This document shows positions 1-8,373 of a DNA stretch of 64,000 nt, piece after piece (within the stretch, counting starts at the first letter, position 1; every line of letters begins with the position of its first letter). The notes under the pieces are model-generated. The model saw only the letters and a program-made list of their open reading frames with translations. It did no database searches and was not told the DNA's origin. Location of the stretch: the NCBI RefSeq assembly GCF_000429085.1, contig NZ_AUBE01000004.1, positions 1-64,000 on the forward strand, given 5' to 3'. This stretch comes from Streptomyces flavidovirens DSM 40150. GTDB taxonomy: Bacteria; Actinomycetota; Actinomycetes; Streptomycetales; Streptomycetaceae. A program made the position numbers and the translations under genes.

Positions 1-2
1 AG

Positions 3-107
3 GTCCTCGACGAGGCACGCACCAACCAGTGCCACGACATGAAGAAGTCCGCCATCGTCGACAACTCCGACGCCCCGGCACTGCCCATCCTCGGCGGCGT
101 CTTCTAA
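3..107 (+). CDS. C-terminal end of an unidentified protein, cut by the window edge
   Basis: An open frame enters from the left edge and stops at TAA (105-107). The last 34 residues contain one Cys in 'NQC' and end in 'PALPILGGVF'. Codon use is normal for this genome and a strong terminator follows 55 bp later, so this is a real gene end. The NQC plus proline/leucine-rich tail faintly recalls the C-terminus of rodlin-type secreted proteins of Streptomyces, but the fragment is too short to assign a function. Confidence 0.6.
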   Translation, partial: VLDEARTNQCHDMKKSAIVDNSDAPALPILGGVF

Positions 108-161
108 GCTCCCCGGAGCGCTGAGCCGCCAGCGCTGCGGTTACGAGGCTTTCCTCCTTGA

Positions 162-205
162 GGGCCCCGATCTCGTGAATGAGTCACGGGAATCGGGGCC
201 CTTTT
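162..205 (+). terminator. Rho-independent terminator
   Basis: A perfect 10-bp stem, GGGCCCCGAT (162-171) and ATCGGGGCCC (192-201), is followed immediately by TTTT (202-205). It ends the gene entering from the left and lies 62 bp before the stop of the leftward DUF1772 gene, so it may serve both strands. Confidence 0.85.
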
Positions 206-267
206 CGTTGTCCGCTTTCCGGCCTACGGTGCCGAGCGTGGCGGCGCCATCGCGGGGAGCCGCAGCC

Positions 268-747
268 CTATGCCAGGGATGCGCCGACCACCAGGGCGAA
301 GCCCGCCGTGACCAGCAGCGTGCGTACCAGATGCAGGCGGTTCCACCGGGCCTCGAACGCCTTCCGTACCTCACGGTCGGTGCTGCCGGTCCGTTCGGAG
401 GCGGCGAGTGCGTTGTTGAGGGGGATGTTCCCGGCAATCGTGACCAGGTGGTTGAGGATGACGAGCCCCAGGCCGACTGCCAGCAGGACCCACTGCGGCC
501 CCGACCGGTCGTCGCCGGGGACTGCCAGCGCGGCGGCCGGGAAGACCACCGAGGCGAGCATGACCGACACGAACACGCCGCGCGGTACGTCCTCGTTGAT
601 ACGCCGCATCGCCGCCACGAACTGCTCGTCCGTCAGCCGCCCCAGGGCGGGCATGATGCCGGTGAGGAAGATCAGCATGAAGCCGGCGTACAGCCCTGTG
701 GCGACGACGGCGAGGGCGATCAGGAGAGTGGCCATGGCCCACATCAT
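268..747 (-). CDS. DUF1772 (anthrone-oxygenase-like) membrane protein
   Basis: A 159-residue protein with four hydrophobic segments: an N-terminal one (about residues 5-32), a central pair (about 58-77 and 84-105) and one at the C-terminus. The conserved Arg/Asn-containing loop after the third segment ('NIPLNNAL', then 'ARWNRLHLVRT') is typical of the DUF1772/anthrone oxygenase-like family. Members are small four-helix integral membrane proteins, mostly of unknown role. It starts 12 bp after the ABC permease stop and is probably co-transcribed with the hydrolase/ABC genes upstream. The start is uncertain: a second in-frame ATG lies four codons in, and neither has a strong ribosome-binding site. 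Confidence 0.75.
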   Translation of the reverse strand: MMWAMATLLIALAVVATGLYAGFMLIFLTGIMPALGRLTDEQFVAAMRRINEDVPRGVFVSVMLASVVFPAAALAVPGDDRSGPQWVLLAVGLGLVILNHLVTIAGNIPLNNALAASERTGSTDREVRKAFEARWNRLHLVRTLLVTAGFALVVGASLA

Positions 748-759
748 GGCCGAGCGGGA

Positions 760-1665
760 TCAGGAAACGATGTCCTTGCGGCTGAATCCCCGGAACGCGA
801 GCGCGAAGAGCACCAGTGCGTACGTCACCGACACCGCCGCCCCCTTGAGCATTCCGCCCCACTCAAGCTGCGGCTGAAGCGCGTCCGCCCACGCGAACTG
901 CCAGTGCGCGGGAAGGAAGTCGCGCCAGGAGCCGAGTGCGGTCACCGCGTCCAGCACGTTGCCGACGATCGTCAGGCCGACCGCGCCGCCCACCGCTCCC
1001 AGCGGGGCGTCGGTCTTCGTCGACAACCAGAAGGCGAGGGCGGCGGTGACCAGTTGGGACACGAAGATGAAGGCCACGACCAGTGCGAGGCGCGGTATCG
1101 CGTCGCCGGCCGGCAGCGAACCGCCCGTCGGCAGCTCCAGTGGGCCCCAGCCGTACGCGATCGAACCGGTGACCAGTGCCACGCCCGGCAGCAGCACCAT
1201 CGCCGCGAGGCTGAAGGCCAGCGCCACCGCGAGCTTGCTCCACAGCAACCGGGCCCGTGGCACCGGCGCCGCCAGCAGGTACCGCAGCGAGGACCAGTTG
1301 GCCTCCGAGGCCACCGTGTCGCCGCAGAACAGCGCCACCGGCACCACCAGCAGGAAGCCGGCGGACACGAACAGGCATGTCGCCGCGAAGTTGGCGCCGG
1401 ACGCGGTGGCGGTGTCCATCAGGGTCACCCGGCCGCCTTCGCGGCCGGGTGTGCCGCCGATCGCGAATGCCGCGATCAGGATGAGCGGCAGCGCGCCGAG
1501 CACCACGGCCATGACCATGGTGCGCCGCCTGCGCCACTGCCGCATCGCCTCGACGCGCAGCGGCAGGGTGTGGCCGGCCCGGTAGCCGGGGGCCGATTCG
1601 GTGGCCGACTCGGTAGCCGGTTCAGTGGCCCGCTCAGTGGCCGGTGCGGTGACAGGGGTACTCAT
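760..1665 (-). CDS. ABC-2 type transporter permease
   Basis: A 301-residue membrane protein. After a hydrophilic N-terminal tail of about 45 residues it has six predicted membrane segments (about residues 50-70, 94-117, 145-175, 195-213, 225-245 and 275-292), the usual ABC-2 permease plan. The ATG overlaps the stop of the upstream ATPase gene (ATGA, 1662-1665), so the two are translationally coupled and should form one transporter. Residues about 8-23 are an imperfect Ala-Thr-Glu-X repeat encoded by four 12-bp units, unusual for a permease. The substrate is unknown; permeases of this class usually export drugs, peptides or lipids. Confidence 0.85.
   Translation of the reverse strand: MSTPVTAPATERATEPATESATESAPGYRAGHTLPLRVEAMRQWRRRRTMVMAVVLGALPLILIAAFAIGGTPGREGGRVTLMDTATASGANFAATCLFVSAGFLLVVPVALFCGDTVASEANWSSLRYLLAAPVPRARLLWSKLAVALAFSLAAMVLLPGVALVTGSIAYGWGPLELPTGGSLPAGDAIPRLALVVAFIFVSQLVTAALAFWLSTKTDAPLGAVGGAVGLTIVGNVLDAVTALGSWRDFLPAHWQFAWADALQPQLEWGGMLKGAAVSVTYALVLFALAFRGFSRKDIVS
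1595..1642 (-). repeat. Four 12-bp in-frame tandem repeats in the permease N-terminus
   Basis: Units at 1595-1606, 1607-1618, 1619-1630 and 1631-1642 differ at only a few positions and encode Ala-Thr-Glu followed by a variable residue. The copies are in phase with the reading frame, so unit gain or loss would lengthen or shorten the cytoplasmic tail without breaking the gene. Confidence 0.8.
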
Positions 1666-4361
1666 GCGGAGGTGCCTCCGATCAGGGTGAGGAACGCGTC
1701 CTCCAGGCGACGGTTCGGCCCGACACCCGTCAACGGAACGTCCAGGCGAACCAGTTCGCCGATGAGTGCGCTGGGCGATGCCCCGTCCAGCCGTACCAGC
1801 AGGCCTTCGTCGGTGCGTACGGCGGTCCCGATGCCCGGCAGCGCCGCCACCTTCTCGGCCAGCGCCTCGCTCACCTCGCCCTCCGTCGTCACGAGCAGCG
1901 TGTCCGTGCCACCGGTGATCTCCGCGACGGGTCCGGCCTGCATCAGCTGCCCCCGGTCCATCACGACGAGGTGCGTGCAGGACTGCTCGACCTCCGAGAG
2001 GAGGTGGCTGGAGACGATGACGGTGCGTCCCGCGGCCGCGTACCGGATCATCACGTCCCGCATCTCGCGGATCTGGGGCGGGTCGAGGCCGTTCGTCGGC
2101 TCGTCGAGGATGAGCAGGTCCGGCATGCCGAGCATGGCCTGGGCGATGGCGAGTCGCTGCCGCATGCCCTGCGAGTACGTCCGTACGGCGCGGTCGATGG
2201 GGTCTCCCCTGGTCGAGCGAAGCCGAGAGCTTGGGGAAGGGTCGCCGAGCCCCGCGATCTCCAGGGCCTCGTCCATGCGTGAGTCCTCGGCGGGCCGGCC
2301 GGTGGCCTGCCAGTACAGATCGAGGTTGGCCCGCCCGGTCAGGTGCGGCAGGAAGCCCGCGCCCTCGACGAACGATCCGACGCGCGACAGGACGGGCGAG
2401 CCCGGCCTGATGGCGTGCCCGAAAACCCGGATCTCGCCGCTGTCGGGCGTGATGAGACCCATGAGCATGCGCAGGGTGGTGGTCTTGCCCGCGCCGTTCG
2501 GCCCGAGGAGCCCGAGCACCTGGCCCCTCTCGACGCGGAACGACAGGTCCCGTACGGCATACCGGTCGGCGGACTTGGCGTACTTCTTCGTCAGGCCGGT
2601 GATCTGGAGCGGGACCTCGGCGAGCGCCGGGTCGGGCGCGGGCGCCACCGTCCGCCGCCGGGCGGTCAGCAGCAGCGCCACCGCCACGGCCGCGCCGATC
2701 GCCGGCAGCCCCCAGACCCACCAGGGCAGCGGGGCCGCCTGGGTCTTCACACCGGTCGCGGTGGGCACGGTGAGCGCCCCGTCCCCTTCGAGGGAGACGG
2801 TGTACGCCGCCGGGTCGGCCGGGGACGCGTACCCGAGGTCGGTGGCCGCGAGGACGACGCGCAGCCGGTGCCCGGCCCTCACCTCGTGGTCGATCGCCGG
2901 GAGCCGCAGTTCGACGGTGGCGCCGTCCTTCGCACCGGCGCCGCTGACGCGGACCGGCGAGACGAGCTGGGAGGGCAGCACCTGTTGGCGCCCGTCCGCG
3001 CTCACGTCGTACACCTTGCCGAACAGGACGGCGTCGTCGCGGTCCGATTTCACCTTGACCTTCACGGTCGGCGAGCCGGTGACGCGCAGGTCGGAGGCGA
3101 GCTTCGCGGTCTCGAAGCGCGCGTTCTGCCCGGGGAAGTCGAGGGAGAGCCCGACGCCGAGTCCGGAGAGCTGGGACAGCGCCCCGACCCCCGGTACGGC
3201 GGAGATGGCGGGCGGGTTCGCCCCGGCCGGGTTGGTGAAGTGCTGCTCGGGCTTGGCGGCCGCGAGCTTGAGCTGCCGCCGCCCGGCCTCCAGGCCCGGG
3301 TAGCGGTCACTCGCCGCGCCCCTCAGCTTGGCCGCGCCGTCCGTGGAGTCGACACCTCCGGTACGGGTGACGCGGAAGGCGGGCCCGGTGTCTGTGCCCT
3401 TCTCGCCCTTCAGGTAGCGGTCGAACCAGTCGGTGATCCGGCCCTCCACGCGGGCCGACTCACGGTCCCCGCCGTCGTGCCCGCCCGCGATCCAGTCGAC
3501 GGCGACGGGCGCGCCGTTGCCGTCGATCGCCTTCGCCATGGCGTCGGCGTGGTCGAGCGGGAAGAGGGAGTCGTTCTGTCCCTGCACGATGAGTGCGGGC
3601 ACCTTGATGCGGTCACCCACGGCGGACGGGCTGTGCGCCGTCAGCAGGTCACGGGCGGCGGCGTCCGGCTTTCCGGCGACGGCGACCCGTTCGTACATCT
3701 CGCACAGCCGATTCTCGAACTTCTCGCAGCCGCCGCCCGTGTTGATGAAGATTCCGGCCCAGAGCTTTTTGAAGACCCCGTCGGGGAAGAGCGCGTCGGC
3801 CAGGTTCCAGTAGGTGATCTGCGGTGCGACGGCGTCCACGCGCTTGTCGTGGCCCGCGGCGAGGAGCGAGATCGCGCCGCCGTACGACGAGCCGCTGACG
3901 CCGACGCGCGGATCGCCGTCCGCGTCGAGCCGCACCTCGGGGCGCTCGGCGAGCCAGTCGATCAGCCGCGATACGTCCTTGACCTCGCCGTCCGGGTCGT
4001 TCAGCCCGATCTTCCCGGTCGACTTCCCGAAGCCGCGCGCGGACCAGGTCAGCACGGCGTACCCGTCGCGGGCCAGTTGCTCGGCCTGCGCCTGTACGTC
4101 GCGCTTGCTGCCGCCGAAGCCGTGCCCGAGAAGGACGGCGGGCCGCTTCCCGGCCGCGCCGTCCACGCCGTCCGCGCCGTCCACCGTGAAGAACGAGGTG
4201 TCGATTCTCACCCCGTCCATGCTCATGATCCGTTCCTCGCGGTGCACGGTGGGCGCATCGCTGCCGGAGGCTACGGCCGTCCACGTACCGCCCCCGGCGA
4301 GGACGGCGAACGCGGCGACCGCACCGGCGAGCGCCCGGCTGCGGGGAATACGTAGCTTCAT
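1662..4361 (-). CDS. Exported alpha/beta hydrolase fused through a membrane helix to an ABC ATPase
   Basis: An 899-residue fusion. Residues 1-32 are a signal peptide or anchor. Residues about 40-535 are an S15/CocE-like hydrolase (X-prolyl dipeptidyl-peptidase or cocaine-esterase fold) with nucleophile S159 in 'GSSYG', likely acid D264 in 'QNDS' and H295 in 'GGHDGG', followed by a jelly-roll domain. Residues 546-568 form a transmembrane helix. Residues about 585-899 are an ABC ATPase with Walker A at 620-628 (GPNGAGKTT), signature SQGMR at 730-734, Walker B LLILDEP at 749-755 and H-loop H786. The predicted topology puts the hydrolase outside and the ATPase inside. It is coupled by ATGA overlap to the permease gene. 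Residues 707-721 are an insertion just before the signature motif that matches a repeat element. Domain order is clear; substrate is unknown. Confidence 0.9.
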   Translation of the reverse strand: MKLRIPRSRALAGAVAAFAVLAGGGTWTAVASGSDAPTVHREERIMSMDGVRIDTSFFTVDGADGVDGAAGKRPAVLLGHGFGGSKRDVQAQAEQLARDGYAVLTWSARGFGKSTGKIGLNDPDGEVKDVSRLIDWLAERPEVRLDADGDPRVGVSGSSYGGAISLLAAGHDKRVDAVAPQITYWNLADALFPDGVFKKLWAGIFINTGGGCEKFENRLCEMYERVAVAGKPDAAARDLLTAHSPSAVGDRIKVPALIVQGQNDSLFPLDHADAMAKAIDGNGAPVAVDWIAGGHDGGDRESARVEGRITDWFDRYLKGEKGTDTGPAFRVTRTGGVDSTDGAAKLRGAASDRYPGLEAGRRQLKLAAAKPEQHFTNPAGANPPAISAVPGVGALSQLSGLGVGLSLDFPGQNARFETAKLASDLRVTGSPTVKVKVKSDRDDAVLFGKVYDVSADGRQQVLPSQLVSPVRVSGAGAKDGATVELRLPAIDHEVRAGHRLRVVLAATDLGYASPADPAAYTVSLEGDGALTVPTATGVKTQAAPLPWWVWGLPAIGAAVAVALLLTARRRTVAPAPDPALAEVPLQITGLTKKYAKSADRYAVRDLSFRVERGQVLGLLGPNGAGKTTTLRMLMGLITPDSGEIRVFGHAIRPGSPVLSRVGSFVEGAGFLPHLTGRANLDLYWQATGRPAEDSRMDEALEIAGLGDPSPSSRLRSTRGDPIDRAVRTYSQGMRQRLAIAQAMLGMPDLLILDEPTNGLDPPQIREMRDVMIRYAAAGRTVIVSSHLLSEVEQSCTHLVVMDRGQLMQAGPVAEITGGTDTLLVTTEGEVSEALAEKVAALPGIGTAVRTDEGLLVRLDGASPSALIGELVRLDVPLTGVGPNRRLEDAFLTLIGGTSA
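2201..2241 (-). repeat. Repeat-like element inserted in frame within the ABC ATPase domain
   Basis: This 41-bp stretch encodes residues 707-721 ('PSPSSRLRSTRGDP' region) just before the signature motif, where homologous ATPases have a short direct link. Its DNA (CCCCAAGCTCTCGGCTTCG and flanks on the minus strand) closely resembles a short element I remember as common between Streptomyces genes. That identity is from memory; it is not duplicated elsewhere in this window. Confidence 0.6.
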
Positions 4362-4490
4362 AACTGAACCCTAGGTCCCGGGTATGACAACCGAAGCTGC
4401 CCCCGGATGGAAGTCTCTGGAGTACTCAAGGAGTACGGTGCCCCCGCCCCGTACCGCAGTGGGAGTAGTGCGCGTAGCGAAGGGAGCCCC

Positions 4491-4913
4491 ATGGACACCC
4501 GACCGGTCGTCCGCCGCGCGACGACAGTGGCCGAACTGACCGCCGCCGAGCACCTCTACGACGGCCCGGCCCGCCCGGAATGGGCGGAGCGTTTCCTGGC
4601 GGCCCCCGGCCATCTGATGCTCGTCGCGTACGTCGAAGGGGAGCCCGTCGGAATGGTCTCGGGCATCGAGATGAGCCACCCGGACAAGGGCACCGAGATG
4701 TGCCTGTACGAACTGTCCGTCGACGAGCCGTACCGGCGGCGCGGCATCGGCCGCGCCCTGACGCAGGCGCTGGCGGAGGCCGCGAAGGAGCGCGGCTGCT
4801 ACGGCATGTGGGTGGGCGTGGAGCGCGACAACGACGCGGCGCTGGCGACGTACCGCTCGGCGCGGGCCGAGGACGACGGCGATTTCGCCATGCTCACCTG
4901 GACGTTCGAGTGA
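4491..4913 (+). CDS. GNAT acetyltransferase, AAC(3)-I-like
   Basis: A 140-residue single-domain N-acetyltransferase. The acetyl-CoA-binding P-loop is 'YRRRGIGRAL', preceded by 'EMCLYELSVDE' on beta-4. The spacing and the ending 'DDGDFAMLTWTFE' resemble the gentamicin 3-N-acetyltransferase AAC(3)-I group, but many relatives act on other amines, so resistance is not implied. The ATG at 4491 is chosen because AAGGGAG lies 5-11 bp upstream; the frame is open 28 codons further without a ribosome-binding site. The stop overlaps the GTG of the next, broken gene (GTGA, 4910-4913). Confidence 0.8.
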   Translation: MDTRPVVRRATTVAELTAAEHLYDGPARPEWAERFLAAPGHLMLVAYVEGEPVGMVSGIEMSHPDKGTEMCLYELSVDEPYRRRGIGRALTQALAEAAKERGCYGMWVGVERDNDAALATYRSARAEDDGDFAMLTWTFE

Positions 4914-5808
4914 GCGGGAGCGGCAGCGCGAGCGCCACACCTTCCCCTTCACCTTCGCTGGCGACCGGCCAGCGCTCGCTCGGCGACCCCGAGGTCCGCT
5001 ACCCGCTGTGGCCGGTACTCAGCGCCGGCTGCCCGGCACCAGCACCCCATCCATGGCGTACCCCGTCGAGGTGGACTACGCGTACGACGACGTACCGAGC
5101 ACCCTCTTCGACCCCACGCGGGACACGGACGAGTCCCGCAACCCCACCTGGAGCCACAAGGACCGGCTGAACCGCTGCACGGTCAGCGCGGCGCTCGGGT
5201 CGGGCGCGCAGGGCATCGTGGTGGCCTCCTCCGGCAATCACGGCGCGTCTGCGGCGGCGTACGCGGCGCGCGCCGGCCTGCGGCGTGTGGTGCTGGCATC
5301 GGCGGGCGCCCCGCCGGCCGTTCAGTCGTTCCTGGACGCGTACGGCGCGGTCGTGCTGCCCGTACCCGAGCACGAGCGGTGGTCCCTGATGCGGCAGATC
5401 GTCGACCGCCTCGGCTACCACCCGGTCAGCAACCTCACCGCCGCCGCGCACACCGGCCACGCCTTCGACCCGGAGGGTTACAAGACCGTCGCGTACGAGA
5501 TCTGCGCCGAACTCGGCGTCCCGGCACAGAGCGGCGGCCGGGCGCTGCGGGTGAGCGACGCGGAGATGGCTGCGGCGCGGGCGGAACTGGCGGCGGGCGG
5601 GCTGTGGGCGGAGGTCTCGTCGGCGGCGTCCCTGGCGGGTCTGCGCCAACTGGCGCCGCCGTCCGGCGAAGGGGCACTGGTCTGCGTGTCGACCTCCAGT
5701 GGCTTCAAGGACATGGACGTAGGCACGAATCCCCTCGAACCACTCTCTCCGCCCGACTGGGCGACGGTGGCCGGACGCCTCCGCGCCGCAGGCATCTCTT
5801 TGGCTTGA
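4910..5808 (+). pseudogene. Broken threonine-synthase-like PLP enzyme gene
   Basis: The remains resemble a PLP-dependent threonine synthase or lyase. 'DPEVRYPLWPVLSAGCP' is read in the frame opened by GTG 4910. The homologous continuation 'MAYPVEVDYAYDDVPSTLFD' is read in another frame from about 5030, so a frameshift lies near 5030. The PLP-lysine motif 'SHKDR' (about 5155-5169) and the glycine-rich 'SSGNHG' remain. At about 5530 the text jumps from 'CAELGVPAQS' to 'GGRALRVSDAEMAAARAEL', skipping the roughly 90 residues expected to carry the second PLP-binding segment. With both a frameshift and an internal deletion the product cannot be active. The family call is from motif memory. Confidence 0.75.
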
Positions 5809-5982
5809 TTCCGCCGGTAACGCGACCTTGTGCGCTTGTGTGCAGCACGAGACCCTGTGCTGCACATCGGCACCACGACGCACCACGACGCATCACCACG
5901 CGCCACGCGCCACGTGCCACCCGCACTCCGCACCCCCGCAATTGCCCGCGATCCGGTCAACGAAAGGTCAGGTGCACGACAC

Positions 5983-7161
5983 ATGAGACCCACTTTCCGC
6001 CGCGCAGGGGCCCTGATACCCGTCATAGCCCTCGCAGCCGGTCTCCAGCTCGTAGGCCCTCCCACAGCACAGAGCGCGCCCACCGGAGACCTCCGCCTGG
6101 CCCCGGCCTCAACGGCGGTCGAAAACAGCTGGATTGTCGTCCTGAAGGACGGCACGACGCGCGCCGCCGACCTGGGCGTCACGCCGAAGCACGTCTACCG
6201 CAGCGCCCTCAAGGGCTTCTCCACCACGATGTCCAAGGCACGGGCCGCAAAGCTCGCGTCGGACCCGAAGGTCGCGTACGTCGAACAGGACTCCCAGGTC
6301 CAGCTCAACGAGACGCAGACGAACGCCACCTGGGGCATCGACCGCGTGGACCAGCGCAACCTCCCGCTCTCCACGACGTACACCTACAACACCACCGCGT
6401 CGAACGTCTCGGCGTACATCATCGACACCGGAATCCGCACCTCCCACAGCGAGTTCGGCGGCCGCGCCACGGTCGGCACGGACACCGTGGGCGGCGGCCA
6501 GAACGGTCAGGACTGCCAGGGCCACGGCACGCACGTGGCGGGCACGGTCGGCGGCAAGACGTACGGCGTCGCGAAGGCCGTCAAGCTGGTCGCGGTGCGT
6601 GTCCTGGACTGCGCGGGCTCCGGTACGACGGCGGGCGTCATCGCCGGCGTCGACTGGGTCACGGCGAACGCGAAGAAGCCGGCCGTGGCCAACATGAGCT
6701 TGGGCGGCGGCGCGAACACCTCACTCGACAACGCGGTGAAGAAGTCCATCGCCTCGGGCGTCAGCTACGCCGTCGCGGCCGGAAACGGCAACATCCTCGG
6801 CTGGCCCGCCAACGCGTGCAACTACTCACCCGCCCGCGTCCCCGAGGCCATCACCGTCGGCGCGACCGACAGCAGCGACCGCCGCGCGTCCTTCTCCAAC
6901 TACGGCACGTGCCTGGACCTCTTCGCGCCGGGTGTGAACGTCACGTCCGCCTGGAAGGACAACGACACGGCCACGAAGACCATCTCCGGTACGTCGATGG
7001 CCGCGCCCCACACCGCAGGCGTAGCCGCCCTCTATGTCTCCGTCAACCCGACCGCGACCCCGGCCCAGGTCCGCGACGCCCTGGTCAACAACGCGACCCC
7101 CAACAAGGTCCAGGACCCCCGCACGGGCTCTCCCAACAGGCTCCTGTACTCCCTCTTCTAG
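5983..7161 (+). CDS. Secreted subtilisin-family (S8) serine protease with I9 propeptide
   Basis: A 392-residue pre-pro-protease. A signal peptide ends near residue 31 (TAQSA). An I9 inhibitor propeptide follows (about 45-108, 'SWIVVLKDG' to 'VAYVEQDS'). The catalytic domain is about 115-392 with D148 (YIIDTG), H181 (GHGTHVAGT), oxyanion N268 (AAGNG) and S338 (GTSMAAPH). Cys pairs at 178/210 and 279/310 suit an extracellular enzyme of the proteinase-K/aqualysin branch. The ATG at 5983 is preferred over upstream in-frame codons because it begins a canonical n-region. Role: extracellular protein degradation. Confidence 0.95.
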   Translation: MRPTFRRAGALIPVIALAAGLQLVGPPTAQSAPTGDLRLAPASTAVENSWIVVLKDGTTRAADLGVTPKHVYRSALKGFSTTMSKARAAKLASDPKVAYVEQDSQVQLNETQTNATWGIDRVDQRNLPLSTTYTYNTTASNVSAYIIDTGIRTSHSEFGGRATVGTDTVGGGQNGQDCQGHGTHVAGTVGGKTYGVAKAVKLVAVRVLDCAGSGTTAGVIAGVDWVTANAKKPAVANMSLGGGANTSLDNAVKKSIASGVSYAVAAGNGNILGWPANACNYSPARVPEAITVGATDSSDRRASFSNYGTCLDLFAPGVNVTSAWKDNDTATKTISGTSMAAPHTAGVAALYVSVNPTATPAQVRDALVNNATPNKVQDPRTGSPNRLLYSLF

Positions 7162-7328
7162 CCGCGTGATCCACTCCCCCGGGCGCGGCCAGGCGTCGCC
7201 GTGCCCGGCGGGAGGCCACGCGGTTGCGGGCGTCGCCTCCGCACGGGTTATCCTCACGCGCAATCTGTCATGCCCGTGACCGGGGGGTTCGCGGTCGGTC
7301 GCGGGCAGCCCGAACCATATGGGGATTC

Positions 7329-8102
7329 ATGCGCGTAGCATCCACAGGCGCCCTTCTCGCCGGCGCCTTGGTACTTTCCGGCTCCGCTCTCACCGCCACC
7401 GCTCCGGCGGCGTACGCGGCGGAGACCGGTGTGGAGATCAAGAAGGTCTCCGTGAACGGTGGCAAGGCCATCGTCTTCGGCACCTCGCGGACGGAGTCGT
7501 TCACCATCTCGGTGACCGCCTCCGACGACTCGGGGATCAGCCACAGCGGCCACCGGTACCTCGGCATCGACCGCGAAGTGGGGGACGACTACTGGACGTA
7601 CCACGGCACGCCGACGTGCACCGCTTCCAGCGCCACCACCTCGACCTGCAAGCTGACCGTCCGGCTCGAAAGTGACATCGACCTGCCGCGGAACACTCTC
7701 GCGGGGCCGTGGAAGGTGAAGGTCCAGCTCACCGCCAAGGACGGCGACTACTACGGGGAGACCTACGGCACCCACCCCGTGCAGCGGCGCTCCACCCTCA
7801 GCGTCAACGCCTCGCCGGAGCCGGTCACCAAGGGCAAGACGATCACGGTCACGGGCAAGCTGGCGCGCGCCAACTGGGACAGGTACATCTACGCGGGCTA
7901 CACCAACCAGTCCGTCCGACTCCAGTTCCGCCCGGCGGGCAGCAACACGTACACGACCGTCAAGACGGTGAAGAGCAACTCGACGGGCAACCTCAAGACC
8001 ACCGTCACGGCCGCCAAGGACGGCTACTGGCGCTGGAACTTCGCGGGCACGTCCACCACGCCGGCGGTCGTGGCAGCGGGCGACTACGTCGACGTACGCT
8101 GA
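7329..8102 (+). CDS. Secreted protein with tandem beta-sandwich-like domains, function unknown
   Basis: A 257-residue protein. A signal peptide ends near residue 31 (AYAAE). The mature part is rich in Thr, Ser, Lys and aromatic residues. It looks like two beta-rich domains: one at about 32-155 containing a Cys pair ('PTCTASSATTSTCKL'), and an Ig-like one from about 160 ('VTKGKTITVTGKLARANWDRY') of a kind common in actinobacterial secreted and calcium-binding-like proteins. No catalytic motif is visible. The ATG at 7329 has GGGGA just upstream. A strong terminator follows. Confidence 0.75.
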   Translation: MRVASTGALLAGALVLSGSALTATAPAAYAAETGVEIKKVSVNGGKAIVFGTSRTESFTISVTASDDSGISHSGHRYLGIDREVGDDYWTYHGTPTCTASSATTSTCKLTVRLESDIDLPRNTLAGPWKVKVQLTAKDGDYYGETYGTHPVQRRSTLSVNASPEPVTKGKTITVTGKLARANWDRYIYAGYTNQSVRLQFRPAGSNTYTTVKTVKSNSTGNLKTTVTAAKDGYWRWNFAGTSTTPAVVAAGDYVDVR

Positions 8103-8121
8103 CGCCTCAGCTCCGCGGTAC

Positions 8122-8167
8122 CGCTCCCCCGGGCGCCGGCGCTTACGCCGCGCCGCCCGGGGGAGCG
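8122..8167 (+). terminator. Strong GC hairpin after the secreted-protein gene
   Basis: A perfect 14-bp stem, CGCTCCCCCGGGCG (8122-8135) with its complement at 8154-8167, starts 20 bp after the stop codon. There is no T run. It overlaps the DUF4291 remnant. Confidence 0.7.
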
Positions 8168-8208
8168 AGCGGTTCCGCCGCCGCCAGGGCGAGGATTTCG
8201 TGGGCGAG
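8143..8208 (-). pseudogene. Remnant of a second DUF4291 gene 3' end
   Basis: Read leftward, 8208-8143 encodes 'LAHEILAL', then 'AAAEPLAPPGGAA' and a stop. The intact DUF4291 protein next door (8664-9287) contains 'LAHEIHAL' and ends 'AAAELLAPLGGAAYGRSNF'. The DNA matches closely in both blocks, with about 50-60 bp missing between them. This is a decayed duplicate of the gene's tail and is not expressed as a gene. Confidence 0.6.
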
Positions 8209-8373
8209 TAATCCGCAAGAGCGGTCACTGACCTGCGGGTTCAAAGTTTTCACATGGTTTGCCACAGGTCGGCCGAGCAGAGTTGCCCACGTGCCTCACA
8301 CCAGGCGGTCCGTCGCCCGGCAAGGGCGTGGACGGCAGAACACTGCTCGTTGACACCGACGAAAGGGACTGTC

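Noticed and set aside
175..3303. A 1042-codon open frame on the plus strand opposite the hydrolase/ABC genes
   Set aside because: It is the antisense of real genes with conserved motifs. Composition is Arg/Pro/Gly-rich with no family features; long antisense frames are expected in very GC-rich DNA.
4491..4913. Calling the GNAT enzyme an aminoglycoside-resistance gene
   Set aside because: Similarity to AAC(3)-I is only by motif spacing; many relatives acetylate other amines.
8230..8260. GGGTTCAAAG considered as a tRNA T-arm
   Set aside because: No acceptor or anticodon stems can be built around it.
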